Source: Prorocentrum cordatum (taxonomy: Eukaryota; Sar; Dinophyceae; Prorocentrales; Prorocentraceae). Taken from it: a stretch of DNA of 64,000 nucleotides. The stretch lies in NCBI GenBank assembly GCA_963575745.1, contig CAUYUJ010019887.1, positions 57,501 to 121,500 on the forward strand, in the 5' to 3' direction. The notes under the pieces are model-generated. The model was not told the origin of the DNA and searched no databases. It saw nothing but the letters and a program-made list of their open reading frames with translations. Position numbers and translations under genes: made by a program. This document shows, piece after piece, positions 19,404 through 29,890 of the stretch (position 1 is its first letter; each line of letters opens with the position of its first letter).

Positions 19404-19789
19404 CCCTAGGAGGGGTTGCGTGGGCTCAGAGGCAGGGGTCGGTAAGAAAAGCGCGCTGGGGAAAGGAGTTTACAGAAAGCATTCCCTGCAGACCACGCGG
19501 GGGATCTCACACGCCGTGCCCGGTGGGGCGGCGGATCGCTTCGCTCATTCTGCGGGCCCATTTCGCATCACCTTGGCTGCGTGGTGGTGTGCTTGTGCCC
19601 AGGGGGAACTGTAGGGCAGGCAGGACGGTATTCGAGGAGATTTTTGGAGATGTGGCTCGCACCCAGTCGAAGAGAGCCGGCAGACTACCCCAGAGGCGCC
19701 AAGATGGCTCAAGAGAGCTCCAGAAGAGTTTCGACACGTACCTGAGTTGTGGGTCAAAGTCGTCATGGATGCTCCTTGAGTTTTTTTCG
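19404..19789. other. no recognised gene
   Basis: Mixed-composition DNA between MITE-1 copy F and a CTTGGG array. No motif or repeat partner found. Confidence 0.4.
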
Positions 19790-20345
19790 GAGGAAGCCTC
19801 TGGGGAGCAGTTTAGAGGCCTCTGGGGAGTCTCTTGGGGGGGCTTCTTGGGGGTGCCTCTTGGGGCTTCCCAGGGGCCTGTTGCGAGTCTTGGAAGCCTC
19901 TTTGGGAGCCTTTCGGGAGCCTCTTGGGGGGCTCTTGTGGGCCTCTGGGGGCTTTCTGGGCGCCTCTTGGGGCCGAGGGCTCGAAGGGTCTGCTCGGGTT
20001 CCCCCTCTGGGCCACCTCTTGGGGCCATCCTGGTGCCGTCCTGGAGGCCTCTTGGGCCGTCTTAGGGCCATCTTGGGCCATTTGAAGGCCACCTTGGAGG
20101 CTTTTCGGGCTGTCTTCGAGCGAGCTTGAGGCCTCCTGGGCCGTCCAGGGCGGTCGGCAGCTCGAAAAGGCGGTACCGCCAAAATCCAAAATCGCCACTG
20201 GTGTTTACGTTTTCAGGCCTCTCGAAGTCCTCTTGGAGCGTCTTGGGCGCTTGTTGGGCCGTCTTGGGACCAACGTGGGCAATCTTGGAACGCTCTTGGC
20301 CTGAGGCCGTGGGGCGTGCCACCCTTTTGGCGCCTCATTGGGGCG
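19790..20345. repeat. CTTGGG-type array with separator
   Basis: Boxes such as GCCTCTTGGGG, CCGTCTTAGGGCC and CATCTTGGGCC at about 10-12-bp steps. A separator near 20150-20215 contains CAGCTCGAAAAGGCGGTACC. The same array-separator-array plan appears at 28.4 and 63 kb. Confidence 0.8.
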
Positions 20346-20404
20346 CTTGGGGGACCCCTGAGACCGCACCCAGGAGTTCCGGCATCTCTGGCGGGACCTT
20401 GCCA

Positions 20405-20720
20405 GCATGTTTTTCGTCTGGGGAACCCCAGGGGTCGCCACGCGCGCGCGAACTAGAAACATGTTTTCAATTCTGAACGGAGATTTTAGCATTCCTCTGG
20501 CCCGCTGGGCCGGCGAATTCGACTTTCTGTGGCGGCTCTCTCTGTGCCCTCTTGTGCCTGTTGTGGGGGAGACAGCCATGGAAACGCTGCCTCTCTTCCC
20601 TCCCCCTCCCCCCTACCCCCCCGCAATCCTCCCCTCTTCTTCCTCTTCTTCCTCCTGCCCACCCCCCAGTCCTCCCTACCCACCCCCCAATCCTCCCTCG
20701 TCCCTCCTCCTGCTTCCTCC
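20405..20720. repeat. segmental duplicate (partner 10570-10925)
   Basis: Shares TTTTTCGTCTGGGGAACCCC, GCGCGCGCGAACTAGAAACA and GGGGGAGACAGCCATGGAAA with the 10.6 kb copy. Here the interior between AACATG and CCTCTGGCCC is shorter and lacks the 25-nt palindrome. Confidence 0.85.
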
Positions 20721-20930
20721 TTCCCCCCTCCTCCGCCTGCTCCTGCTCCTGCCCCTCCTCCGCCTGCTCCTTCTCCTCCTCCTCCTCCTCCTCCTCCTCC
20801 TCCCTCCTCCTCCTCCTCCTCCTCCTCCTCCTCCCTTCTTCTTCTCCTCCTCCTCCTCCTCCTCCTCCTCCTCCTCGTCCCTCCCTCGTCCCTCCTTCCC
20901 CCCCCCTCCCTCCTTCCCCCCTTGGCGCCC
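20636..20930. repeat. CTC/CCT-rich pyrimidine tract
   Basis: CTCCTC and TTCTTC repeats with CCCCAATCCTCC interruptions. Low complexity. Confidence 0.9.
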
Positions 20931-21056
20931 CTTCGCGCCCCGCCCGCGAGGCGACGCAGAAGGCCTCCCCGGCGGAGGGCTCCCGCGCGGGCCCGCTGGA
21001 GACCGCCCAGCGCCGGAGGGATTATTGCGCCCCCCCCCCTTGGCCTGGAGTTCGTG

Positions 21057-21236
21057 TTAAGTCGGGCCGGTCCCCCTACAGGGGGATTTTCGACGAAAAG
21101 TAAAATTACCCCAAAAGTAATCCAAAAATAGTCTGGGGATTATTTGTTGCGTAGTTTTTGACCTTTTGGGAGTATTTTTGGTGTATTGTTTGTTTTTCAT
21201 CAAAAATCCCCCTGTAGGGGGACACGCCCGATATAA
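21057..21236. mobile_element. MITE-1 copy G
   Basis: Starts TTAAGTCGGGCCGGTCCCCC and ends GGGACACGCCCGATATAA. Flanking 8-mers AGTTCGTG and AGTTTGGG agree at six positions. Terminal arms (GGGGGATTTTCGACGAAAAG on the left) match the right end closely. Confidence 0.9.
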
Positions 21237-21470
21237 AGTTTGGGCCTCCCCCCTCTCGGGCCGAACGGCTCCTGTGGAACTTGTCATGATTATTATGGAC
21301 GTTCAGGGTTACCTTGATCATCGCCATCGTCAGCGTCTTCATAATTATGCTGAGATCTCCGGGGAAACGTGTATCAGCCCCCCTGGACCCCGAACTTTCT
21401 TGTCCCCAGGGGGTTCGTATCCGGAGCTGGCGGTTATGTCTCCGTGCGTCCCAAACGACCACCGACCCTC

Positions 21471-21663
21471 AGGCCGAACGATAGGGGGGATAGGGAGAGG
21501 GGGGTCTACGAAATCTGCTGCATGCAGCTGGTTTCGGCCCCGCTGCCGGGCCCCGTCCTCGATACATGGGCGCCTCCGGGCGCCGGGAGGCGCCGGGAAA
21601 ATCAGCTACGTGAGCTGATTCTCAAACTCCCCCTTTGCTATCCCCCCCTTTCGCCCGGCCCGA
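21471..21663. mobile_element. family 4 element, 5-bp target duplication CCCTC
   Basis: Left end AGGCCGAACGATAGGGGGGA, right end complementary to TCGGGCCGGGCGAAAGGGGG. CCCTC occurs at 21466-21470 and again at 21664-21668. Interior holds the palindrome CTGCATGCAG, a GATACATGGGCGCCTCC stretch and a CAGCTACGTGAGCTG palindrome, conserved in the 46.6 kb copy. Confidence 0.85.
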
Positions 21664-22428
21664 CCCTCCCTTCTCTGAAGGAGTCGACAGGATGGAATTG
21701 TTGATCTACGGTTTCTTCGTCATTCTCGGGCGCCTGGGGGGGGGGGCGCCCTTGCCGCCACGGCTGGACCTGCCGTGGCGACCCTGGCACCCGAGGCCAG
21801 GTCTCTGAACAGGATGGCCCAGGCCTCCAGGCGTGCTGGAAGAAGGCACGCACGGCCGATGGCTTCCCTCCGTGGGGCCCGGGGTCGTGTCCAGGCCGTG
21901 GCGCCGCCGACCGAGCGCCCAGGTACAGTGGGCACGCCAAGTAAGAGCTCAGCCTACCAGCAGGCGTGTCACAGAGGTTTCCGTTTCCCCAACGGCCCTG
22001 GGCGCCCAGCGGAGCTCATTGGCTTCCCAAGAAGTCCAGAATCGATCGAATGTGATGCCCTGATGGATTTCTTGGACTTATCACGACAAGATTTCTCTTC
22101 ACGTGCGCACCCACTGTGCAAGAGGCGGCCCCAGGTGGGGGTCCGAGAGCCCCGGGGGTCAGCAAGAAAAGACCCCAGCGGTCTGGGGCCGAGGCGCAGG
22201 ACGGGGGCATGGACCAGCAAGAGGGGGAGGGCGGCGCAGGGGACTCGGGCCTCTGGTCGCCGGCGGGGGCGAACAAGAGCGCGCCCTTCGCACGTTTCGC
22301 AAAGATGAATGAGGGGGTCGAGGGTTGAAGGCAAGAAGCCTTACAAGGGGCCCCGGCGGTGCGCGACAGGTCCACCTTTATTCTCCCCCCCCGTACCAGT
22401 TAAGCAGGTTAAGCAGCGCTCGAGCTTT
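21664..22428. other. no recognised gene
   Basis: Less repetitive, GC-rich segment. Plus and minus frames of 90-177 codons are open, with mixed composition but no recognisable motif and no ATG-led complete reading I trust. Confidence 0.35.
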
Positions 22429-22665
22429 GGTGGTCGTTTCCTTATTCGTTGCTTTGCCGATCGGCGCAGGCCCTCGCACTCCCTCCCCCCCACCCCAGGG
22501 AATAGATCTTGCCTCTTTTTGGCGCCTGCTTCAGGCAGGCGGAGTCTCTCCCCTGGCACGCACTGCTGCAAAAACAGCCGCATGAAGCAGAGGTCCAGAG
22601 CCAGACCCTCCACCTCCCCCCCGTTTGCCGCACAATGTCGAAACGCCGAATGAGAAAACGTTCAC
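22429..22665. mobile_element. family 12 inverted-repeat element, copy 1
   Basis: Left CGTTTCCTTATTCG faces right CGAATGAGAAAACG. The interior shares TTGCCGATCGGCGC, TAGATCTTG, TTTTTGGCGCCT and CAGAGGTCC with the 49936-50177 copy. About 237 bp, no coding capacity. Confidence 0.8.
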
Positions 22666-22676
22666 CTAGTTTTCGG

Positions 22677-22863
22677 TGGCGAGCGAGGGGGGGAAATGCG
22701 AAGGGGCGGGCCTTCTTGGAAGGCTCGGAAGTCCCCTGGCCCTCTGAGAAGCTTTTTTGAGCCTCTCCCGCAAACACAAAAAAAACTTTCAGAAGGCTGG
22801 AGGCCTTCTGAAAAGCCCCGCCGCCTTCTTAGAAGGCCTTCTCCTTCCTCGCTCGCTCGCCGA
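22677..22863. mobile_element. family 11 inverted-repeat element, copy 1
   Basis: Left GGCGAGCGAGGGGGGAAATG faces right TCCTCGCTCGCTCGCC. Interior has AGAAGGCCTTCT palindromes and GGCGGGCCTTCTTGGAAGGC. Copy 2 at 50407-50614 is in the opposite orientation. Confidence 0.8.
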
Positions 22864-22996
22864 GGTCGTTGCCGAGGTTTTGCTCGCCCTTCCTGGCATC
22901 CGCGCCGCCTCTGGGGGGCCCTGGGGGGCCATGCCACCGAGAGAGCACGGCGAGAGGTCGGCGTTTGGGCCCGGGGACCAGCGCTTCGGATGGACT

Positions 22997-23325
22997 CCTC
23001 CTCCCCCTCCTCCTCCTCCTCCTCCTCCTCCTCCTCCTCCTCCCTCTTCCTCCTCCTCCTCCTCTCCTCCTCCTCCTCCTCCTCCTCCTCCTCCCTCTCC
23101 TCCTCCTCCTCCTCCTCCTCCTCTCCTCCTCCTCCTCCTCCTCCCCCTCTTCCTCCTCCTACTCCCCCTCCTCCTCCCCCTCCTCCTCATCCCTCCTCCT
23201 CCTCCTCCTCCTCCTCCCCCCTCCTCCTCCCCCTCCCCTCCTCCCTCCTCCTCCCCCCTCCTCCTCCTCCTCCTCCTCCTCCTACTCCTCCTCCTTCCTC
23301 CTCCTCCTCCTCCTCCTCCTCCTCG
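22997..23325. repeat. (CTC)n tract with interruptions
   Basis: About 330 bp of CTC with CCCCTC and CTACTC breaks. Low complexity. Confidence 0.95.
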
Positions 23326-23535
23326 GTGCCAACGAGCTCACGCGGCCTTGGCAGGTACCAAGATGCATTTCCGCACTGGAGCCGCAGTGCCTTGGCCACG
23401 GTGCCTGGGCCATCACGATTCGCTGGCACAACCCATGCGGTATGGACCCAGATGGCCCCAGGCCATGCCCTACATCGGGCCACCGTGCCCTTCAGGGTGG
23501 TGCTCCAGGAAACTGGACCCACCAACGGGCAAGCT

Positions 23536-24365
23536 CCTCCTCTTCATTCTCCTACTCCTCCTCCTTCTCCTCCTCTTCCTCCTCCTTCTCCTCCTCCATT
23601 CCTTTTCCTTATCGATAACTTCTCCCTTTCGCACCCCGAGGCCAGTGTTAGGGCGGGCTGGGCGTTTCGCCTGACTTAAAAATGGCACCGGCTTCTCAGA
23701 TGGTGGGCGGGTGGTTTTCAAAATGTGGTTCTCGCCTTAGCGCGGCGCACATTCGTTGTAAAGCCAGAATTTCACGAATTGAGGGCGGGTGGTTTTCAAA
23801 ATGTGGCTCTCGCCTTAGCGCCGCGCACACTCGTTTCAAAAACTACAAGAGCTTCACGGATTGAGGGCGGATAGTTTCAAGATGTGGTTCTCGCCTTGGC
23901 GCCGCGCACATTCGTTTTAAGAATTGAATAGAGGTTCACGGATTGAGGGGGGTTCCATTTCAAAATGTGGTTCTCGCTTTAGCGCCCTTCACACTTGTAG
24001 AAAACATAGAAGAGTTTCACGTATTCCCATGATCATCGTACCAGAAATTGCGTTTTGGAAGGATTCAGGATTACGCGGGTGCAACAGTTATGTTGATTCG
24101 CGGTGTTGAAATATTCCAACATCATTGATGACTCTTGGGTTTACACTGCTCTTCCTCATCCTCTTCCTCCTCCTCCTCCTCCTCCTCCTCCTCCTCCTCC
24201 CCCTCCTCCTCGTCCTCCTCCTCCTCCTCCTCCTCCTCCTCCTCCCCCTTCTCTTCCTCCTCCTCCTCCTCCTCCTCCTCCGCCCTCCTCCGCCTCATCC
24301 TCCTTCTTTTCCTCCTCCTCCTCCTCCTCCTCCTCCTCCTCCTCCTCCTCCTCCTCCCTCCTCTG
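23536..24365 (-). repeat. mosaic repeat X, minus-strand copy
   Basis: On the minus strand the order is: GGA tract, AGTGTAAACCCAAGAGTCAT, a TGCACCCGCGTAATCCTGAA block, four to five units of an 82-bp array (GGCGAGAACCACATTTTGAA), then GGCGAAACGCCC, a CGCCCTAACACTGGCC block, AGGGAGAAGTTATCG, and a second purine tract. The same modules in the same order occur on the plus strand at 30930-33585. An internal block of about 150 bp is missing here. Confidence 0.85.
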
Positions 24366-24575
24366 AGTCGTCGGAGGTCTGGGCACGGCGGGCAGCGCAA
24401 GGTAGGAGGCGGAGAGGGGAAGGGATCAGAAGAGGAAAAGATACCCATACCGCTACTTTTCTCTCGTGTTCCCCCTGTTAGGCCTCCTGGGGGGCCCTCG
24501 TCGCCACCGCGGGATTCGCCTCGAAGTGTTGGTTAGAACGCGCCCCCGAGAGGTCCGGGGAGTAGCAGTATTGGT
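24360..24575. repeat. family 13 duplicate, copy 2
   Basis: Partner of 18312-18535, starting at the right edge of a CTC tract just as copy 1 does. Almost identical for about 130 bp, then diverging. Confidence 0.88.
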
Positions 24576-25240
24576 GCCTCTTGGTCCCCCCAGTAGGGGG
24601 CGGAGGGGGGAAGGGGGGCAGCGGCAGAAGGGGCGGGAGCAGCAGGAGGAAGTGGCTGGAGGCGGAGGAGCACCAGGAGAAGGAGGAGCAGGAGGAGGAG
24701 CACGCATGGCCAGGTCGAACGAACCGGCCACGCGCACAGGGGGGCAGGGGGAGGGGGGAAGGCTTCGTTGAAGCGACCCCTGCTCCTTAGAAGGCGCGGG
24801 CCTGATCTAGAAATGTAAGGTCGGTGCCCTCGAAGAAGCAGCCTGCTTCTAGAAAGCTTCTCCCCCTCCCCCATACAACCCCCCTCCTGCGCGCCGACAT
24901 AAGAGAACGAACGAGGAGCAAACCGCCTGTCGACTGTATCTTTCTTCTAACCTTTTCCCTAATGCGCCCCTGCCTTCCCGTTGGATTTTGCCACGGGGAG
25001 GCGGCTGGACAGGTGTGCACGGCCACAGGAGACCCACAACGGCCACGAGCGAGCGAGCGAGCCTGTCGGCTGTCCGTCCGAGCAGCGCGCAGTGGCCCCC
25101 ATGACCTGTGGGTCTCCTCGTCGCTCCGGGCTGTGCGTGTCGCTGCGCACACGGCGGCGCGAGTGGCCCCCTGGCTCGCGCCGCGCCTCCCAGGCGCCGC
25201 CCGCCCCTGCCCTCACCGAGGGCGCCAGGCCCAGCACCCT
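24576..25240. other. upstream of the duplicated gene; no element recognised
   Basis: Mixed DNA with a GGAGGAG patch near 24640-24700. A frame upstream of, and in phase with, the gene at 25380 is open from about 24981, so transcribed exon sequence cannot be excluded. An inverted repeat AGGAGACCCACA / TGTGGGTCTCCT (25027-25038 and 25107-25118) is perfect over 12 bp. Confidence 0.45.
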
Positions 25241-25290
25241 CGGTAAGAGGAGGAGGAGGAGGAGGCGGAGAAGGAGGAGGAGGGCGGGAG
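25241..25290. repeat. GGA tract at left edge of duplicated block
   Basis: AGGAGGAGG run ending at the point where similarity to the second gene copy (27026) begins. Confidence 0.85.
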
Positions 25291-25379
25291 CCCGGGCTCA
25301 GGCCGCTTCCAGACGGAGGCTGCGAGCCAGAGCCAGGCGGCCCTCGGCCGCTATCTTCCTTGCCCCCTCGCCCAGAGCA

Positions 25380-26345
25380 ATGGATCCTCCTTGGCGTGCA
25401 GGTCGGCCCCGCCGCACAGCCCGCGCTCGGCGCGAGCAGGCTGCGCGTGCGCAGGCCCGGGCCGCACAGACGTTGCTGAAGAGTTCTGCCTCCCTGCACC
25501 ACAGAGGCTGCCAGGCCACCCGGATTGGTGCAGCACTGGCCGCTGCTTTACGGCTTCTGGTTCCACCTGCTGCCCGTCACGCTGCACCAGCTGCGGAGCC
25601 TCCTCCAGTGCCGCCTGCTCCACCACCTCCTCCAGCGCCCATCGAGCCGCCCAAGGACGAGCAGCTGTGCACTCCTGCCGCCATCCTCGAGGAGAGCATT
25701 GGCGAGCACTCCACTCTCGGGCGCAGGCGCAGCACGCCTATCCCGAGCCGGGCGAACTCTGCAGGGGGAAGCTCGTGCCATTCCGCAGCGAGTTCTGTCG
25801 CCCCTCTAGCCGCGATGGAGCACGAGGTGCCCGCCGCCGCGACAGTTGAGGCGGAGCCACTGCAGGACAGCCAACGGGCTGCCAAAGGAGCAGCGGACGC
25901 AGACCAGCAAGGACCCGCGGGGCAGGCGCTTCAGACGGGAAATCCTGCTCGCGTGCTGCTGGAAGGTCAGGCAGTGCGCATCGTGGGCATCAAGGGCCGC
26001 ACGCTCCTCAATGGCACCGAAGGCGCTTTGGGAACGCATGATACTGGCAGCGACCGTTGGGTCTTCAAACCTGGGTCGGAGGCCTTACGCATTCGCCCAT
26101 GCAACCTAGATTGCGTCGGCAAGAGCACCAAGCAGGTTCTCAGGCATGCTTTTCACAAGGCAGCGGAACGATTCCAGTACCACAGCAAGTTCATGACGAA
26201 TGACGTCTTCGACAGGCTTTACGACTTCGCAGCGAGTCAAGGGCAGCCGGGCGTTGGCATGTTCTTCAGAGATTTGTGCCAGCACGAGCAGATCTTCGAC
26301 CAGTGGTACGCGTTCATGGGGCCAAGTACTTCCAGTACTTCCTGA
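25380..26345 (+). CDS. hypothetical protein with SH3-like V-R-I...L-N-G motif, intact copy
   Basis: Predicted 321 aa from ATG 25380 to TGA 26343-26345; the frame is also open upstream, but this ATG is conserved in the second copy. Residues 1-60 are Arg/Ala-rich, 70-91 a Pro-rich linker, 92-190 Ser/Ala-rich and probably disordered. Residues 191-243 (EGQAVRIVGIKG, LLNGTEGALG, DRWVF, LRIRPCNL) resemble a small beta-rich module that I associate with dinoflagellate proteins, where variants often precede ankyrin or MYND regions; neither is seen here. Residues 250-312 are an aromatic/charged, likely helical C-terminal region. Function unknown. It may be a single exon of a larger gene: no splice sites or UTR signals were established. 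A tandem copy follows, with 5' and 3' flanks duplicated too. Confidence 0.55.
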   Translation: MDPPWRAGRPRRTARARREQAARAQARAAQTLLKSSASLHHRGCQATRIGAALAAALRLLVPPAARHAAPAAEPPPVPPAPPPPPAPIEPPKDEQLCTPAAILEESIGEHSTLGRRRSTPIPSRANSAGGSSCHSAASSVAPLAAMEHEVPAAATVEAEPLQDSQRAAKGAADADQQGPAGQALQTGNPARVLLEGQAVRIVGIKGRTLLNGTEGALGTHDTGSDRWVFKPGSEALRIRPCNLDCVGKSTKQVLRHAFHKAAERFQYHSKFMTNDVFDRLYDFAASQGQPGVGMFFRDLCQHEQIFDQWYAFMGPSTSSTS

Positions 26346-26760
26346 GCCCCTTGCACCAGCTCTGAGGTTTAGCGAGTGTGCTGAGTGGACGTGTTTGCTG
26401 GATTCGGCTCGTTTTCCTTCGTCGCCTCGCTGGGCTCGGCTCGTTGCGCTTGGTGTCGGGTGTTCGGGGCTGTTCGTCGCCGTTTATTCTGCAATGTCGC
26501 TTCTTTCTCAGCCCTGAGCCCTGGCGGGCCCGTGGCTCCGCCTGATGCCCTGGGCCCTCGCGGGCCCGTGGCGCAGGCTGCCCCTGCTCTGACAGGGCGT
26601 CGGGCCCCCGTTCCTGCCTCGGCTGGCCCCCGGGACCGTTCGCGTGCATTGCTCGCTCTCTGCGCTGTGTCTCTTCGGCCCTGTCCCGCGCCCTTTCCCC
26701 CTGCTCCTGATGGGTTTCGCCCCGCGCACATAATCCTGACCGCGAGCCCAAAAAAGGAGG
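26346..26760. other. 3' flank of the gene, duplicated at 30490-30915
   Basis: Sequence from GCCCCTTGCACCAGCTCTGA to CCGCGAGCCCAAAAAAGGAG recurs after the second copy with few differences. It has direct repeats (CCTGAGCCCTGGCGGGCCCG and a variant). It is not open in the frame of the gene and is probably 3' UTR or intergenic. Confidence 0.7.
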
Positions 26761-27025
26761 GCGGAGGAGGAGGAGGAGGCGGAGGAGGAGGAGGAGGAGG
26801 AGGAGGAGAAGAAGGGCGAAGGAGGAGAAGGAGGAGGAGGAGGCGGAGGAGGAGGAGGAGGAGGAGGAGGAGGGGGAGGAGGAGGGGGAGGAGGAGGACG
26901 AGGAGGAGGAGGAGGAGGACAAGGACGAGGACGAGGACGAGGAGGAGAAGGACGAGGACGAGGACGAGGGGAGGGGGAGGGGAGGAGGAGGAGGAGGAGG
27001 AGGAGGAGGAGGAGGAGGAGGAGGA
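26761..27025. repeat. GGA/GAC purine tract between gene copies
   Basis: About 265 bp of GGAGGA with AGGACGAGG stretches. It separates the two duplicated blocks and matches the tract types bounding them at 25241 and 30916, as expected for unequal exchange between tracts. Confidence 0.9.
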
Positions 27026-27861
27026 GGAGAGCCCGGGCTCAGGCCGCTTCCAGACGGAGGCTGCGAGCCAGAGCCAGGCGGCCCTCGGCCGCCATCTTCC
27101 TTGCCCCCTCGCCCAGAGCAATGGATCTTCCTTGGCGCGCAGGTCGGCCCCGCCGCACAGCCCGCGCTCGGCGCGAGCAGGCTGCGCGTGCCGCACAGAC
27201 GTTGCTGAAGAGTTTTGCCTCTCTGCACCACAGAGGCTGCCAGGCCACCCGGATTGGTGCAGCACTGGCCGCTGCTTTACGGCCTCTGGTTCCACCTGCT
27301 GCCCGCCACGCTGCACCAGCTGCGGAGCCTCCTCCAGCGCCGCCTGCCCCGCCACCTCCCCCAGCGCCCATCGAGCCGCCCAAGGGCGAGCAGCTGTGCA
27401 CTCCTGCCGCCATCCTCGAGGAGAGCATTGGCGAGCACTCCACTCTCGGGCGCAGGCGCAGCACGCCTATCCCGAGCCGGGCGCACTCTGCAGGGGGAAG
27501 CTCGCGCCATTCCGCAGCGAGTTCTGTCGCCCCTCCAGCCGCGATGGAGCACGAGGTGCCCGCCGCCGCGACAGTTGAGGCGGAGCCACTGCAAGACAGC
27601 CAACGGGCTGCCAAAGGGTTGTCCACTTTTTCCCGGCAAACTGGGCTTTTTCCCGGCAAACTGGACTTTTCCCCGGCGTTCCGCCGGGAAAGAGTCCAGT
27701 TTGCTTAGTTTTTGTATGGAAGTTTGAAGCATGGATTTCCGAAAATCCCACTATCACCTGAAGGGTCTCCAACTCCCGCTGCGCAGATCCTAGCCGGGAA
27801 AGAGTCCAGTGGTTGACTTGTGTCGTGCGGCCTTCGCCGTAGCACTACTCCTCGCAGTGTT

Positions 27862-27866
27862 TGTAA

Positions 27867-27941
<75 letters not shown>

Positions 27942-27942
27942 C

Positions 27943-27977
<35 letters not shown>

Positions 27978-28030
27978 GAGTAGTAGTAGTAGTAGTAGTA
28001 GTCGTCGTAGTAGTAATAGTAATAATAGTA

Positions 28031-28064
<34 letters not shown>

Positions 28065-28100
28065 TGTAGTAGTAGTAGTAGCAGTAGTAGTAGTAGGGTT
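27862..28100. repeat. (AGT)n microsatellite
   Basis: About 240 bp of AGT/TAG repeats with a few GGAGT, CGT and AAT changes, inside the 2.4 kb insertion. The only long AGT tract in the window. Confidence 0.95.
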
Positions 28101-28339
28101 AGTGGATTAGCACTACTAGGAGTGATTGTATTAAGGATAGTGAGATTACGAATAGTAGTTGTAGTAGTGGAAAGGTTAGTGGTAGTAAAAGCAGAAGTAT
28201 TCGTAAGCGATGTGAAAAACCGTCCAGGTAGACGTACTACTGGTTATCCGCCACCGTGCCTCTGGGCACGGAGTGGGCGTTTCCTGAGGTCCTCTGCCAA
28301 GTCCCCTGAGCCTGAGTCCTCGCTCCTGAGGAATCATTA

Positions 28340-29095
28340 AGGGCACCAGGGCCCAAATTGCAAAATCTCCCGGGCCTTGTCGCGGTTCCCTTGGGCCTTC
28401 TCGCAGCTGCCTTGGGCCTTGTCGCAGCTGGCCGCGTGACTTTTTCGGGCCCACGAAGGCCCCAAGACGTGCCCAGAGGGCCCCAAGAGGCATCCAAGAC
28501 GGCCCAAGAGGGGCCCGAGACGCCCAAAGAGCGCTCCAAGACGCCCAAGATGGCCCCAAGACGGGCCAAGAGGCCTCCAAGACGGCCCAAGAGGCCCCCA
28601 AGAGGCCTCCCAAGAGGGCCCCAAGAGGCTAACATTGTTGATTTCCCATTGTGTTTTTCGATGTTGTTTTGCTTTCTCGCCTTTTCGGCTTCCCGACGCT
28701 CTGAGACGGCCCAAGAGGCCCCCAAGACGGCCCCAAGAGGGCCCAAGAGAACCCCAAGACGGCCCCAAGACGGCCCAAGACGGCCCCAAGACGGCCCAAG
28801 AGGGCTCCAAGACGGCCCAAGAGGGCTCCAAGACGGCACCAAGAGGGGTCCAAGAGGGCGACAAAAAAAATCAAAAAATCAAACTTTCCGCCCCCAGGAG
28901 CCCCAGGGGGGCCCAAGAGTGCCCCAAGAGGCCCCCAGAGGCCCCCAAGAGGCCCCCAAGAGGCCCCCAAGAAGCCCCAAGCAGCCCCCAAGAAGCCCCC
29001 ATGAGGCCCCAAAAAGACTCCCAGAGGCCCTAAAACGGCCCCCAAGAGGCTTCAAAACTGCCTCCCAAAGACCCCCGAAAGGCGTAACACGAGAT
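28340..29095 (-). repeat. CTTGGG array unit, minus orientation, inside the insertion
   Basis: On the minus strand it reads GGGGGTCTTTGGGAGGC, a CTTGGGGGCC box series, GGGGCTCCTGGGGGCGGAAA, more boxes, then GAGCGTCGGGAAGCCGAAAA, more boxes. The plus-strand array at 63031-64000 has GGGGGTCTTTCGGAGGC, GGGGCTCGCGGGGGCGAAAA and GAGCGTCGGAAAGCC in the same order. The two are copies of one structured repeat. Confidence 0.85.
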
Positions 29096-29113
29096 CCCGA
29101 CACACATACATTG

Positions 29114-29251
29114 GGTACCACTTGAGGCATATTGCCGACATGCCTCAAGTGATACCTGATCGGTACTGCTTGAGGCATACAACGGACATGCCTCAAGACG
29201 TACTTCTTCGGTACCACTTGAGGCATGCTGCCGACATGCCTCGAGTGGTCC
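29114..29251. repeat. three tandem hairpins, 48-bp period
   Basis: Units 29114-29156, 29162-29204 and 29210-29251. Each is an imperfect palindrome: GGTACCACTTGAGGCAT, a 5-9-nt centre, then ATGCCTCAAGTGATACC or a variant. Unit 2 has compensating differences in both arms (CTGCTTGAGG facing CCTCAAGACG only partly pairs). Embedded in the 2.4 kb insertion. Confidence 0.85.
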
Positions 29252-29371
29252 AGAATTTGAGATTCTCGCGCTTTCGGTTCCCCACCGCTCCACGACGGCA
29301 CCATAGCCTCCAACAACGTCCAATGTCCACGAATCCAGGCACGGTGGCGGGATGGGCCGAAGGCCACTAGA

Positions 29372-29465
29372 TAGTAGTAGCACCGTGATTCTTTCCCCAA
29401 CCATCCTGTGGTGTTGGGGCCTCGCTTTGAAGAAACAGCGCCCCGCGTCACCTCACTCACTCACT
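29372..29465 (-). repeat. right-flank module of the 90-bp satellite, minus strand
   Basis: On the minus strand: GACGCGGGGCGCTGTTTCTT then CCCCAACACCACAGGATGGT. The same module ends the satellite clusters at 36080-36140 and 39630-39690. Here it occurs without satellite units. Confidence 0.75.
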
Positions 29466-29479
29466 TCCGTTGCCCTCCT

Positions 29480-29600
29480 CCCTCCTCCCATCATCGTCAT
29501 CATCATTATCATCGTCATCACCGTCATCATCATCTTCATCATCGTAATCCTCATCCTCATCATCATCATCTTCGCCGTCATCATCACCGTCGGCAGCAGT
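29480..29600. repeat. (ATC)n microsatellite
   Basis: CATCAT/CATCGT repeats, imperfect. Confidence 0.9.
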
Positions 29601-29719
29601 AGTCGCACAGTATCGAAAGCAGTATCGGGAGCAGCAGTCGCACATCCAATCACAGCAGTCTGAGGTGTACATACATGGACAGCATTGGTAGTACCACGAA
29701 TAACATCAATACTAGTGGC

Positions 29720-29890
29720 CTCCAAGACGTCCTCAGCACGGCCCAAAAGGCCTCATCGGCGACCCAGGACGGCCCCAAGAGTGCCCCAAGCTGGCCCAAG
29801 GCGGCCCAAGAGTGCCCCAAGGAGGCCCCAAGGGGGCCTAAGGAGGCCCCAAGGCGGCCTAAGGAGGCCCCAAGGCGGCCGCGTCAGAGG
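29720..29890 (-). repeat. CTTGGG-type array, minus orientation
   Basis: On the plus strand it reads GGCCCCAAGAGTGCCCCAAG and AAGGAGGCCCCAAGGCGGCC. Same family as the neighbouring 28.3-29.1 kb array, separated from it by about 600 bp of other repeats. Confidence 0.75.

Noticed and set aside
21775-22308. 177-codon mixed-composition plus frame
   Set aside because: Begins at a GTG, overlaps an equally open minus frame, and no residues match a family I know.
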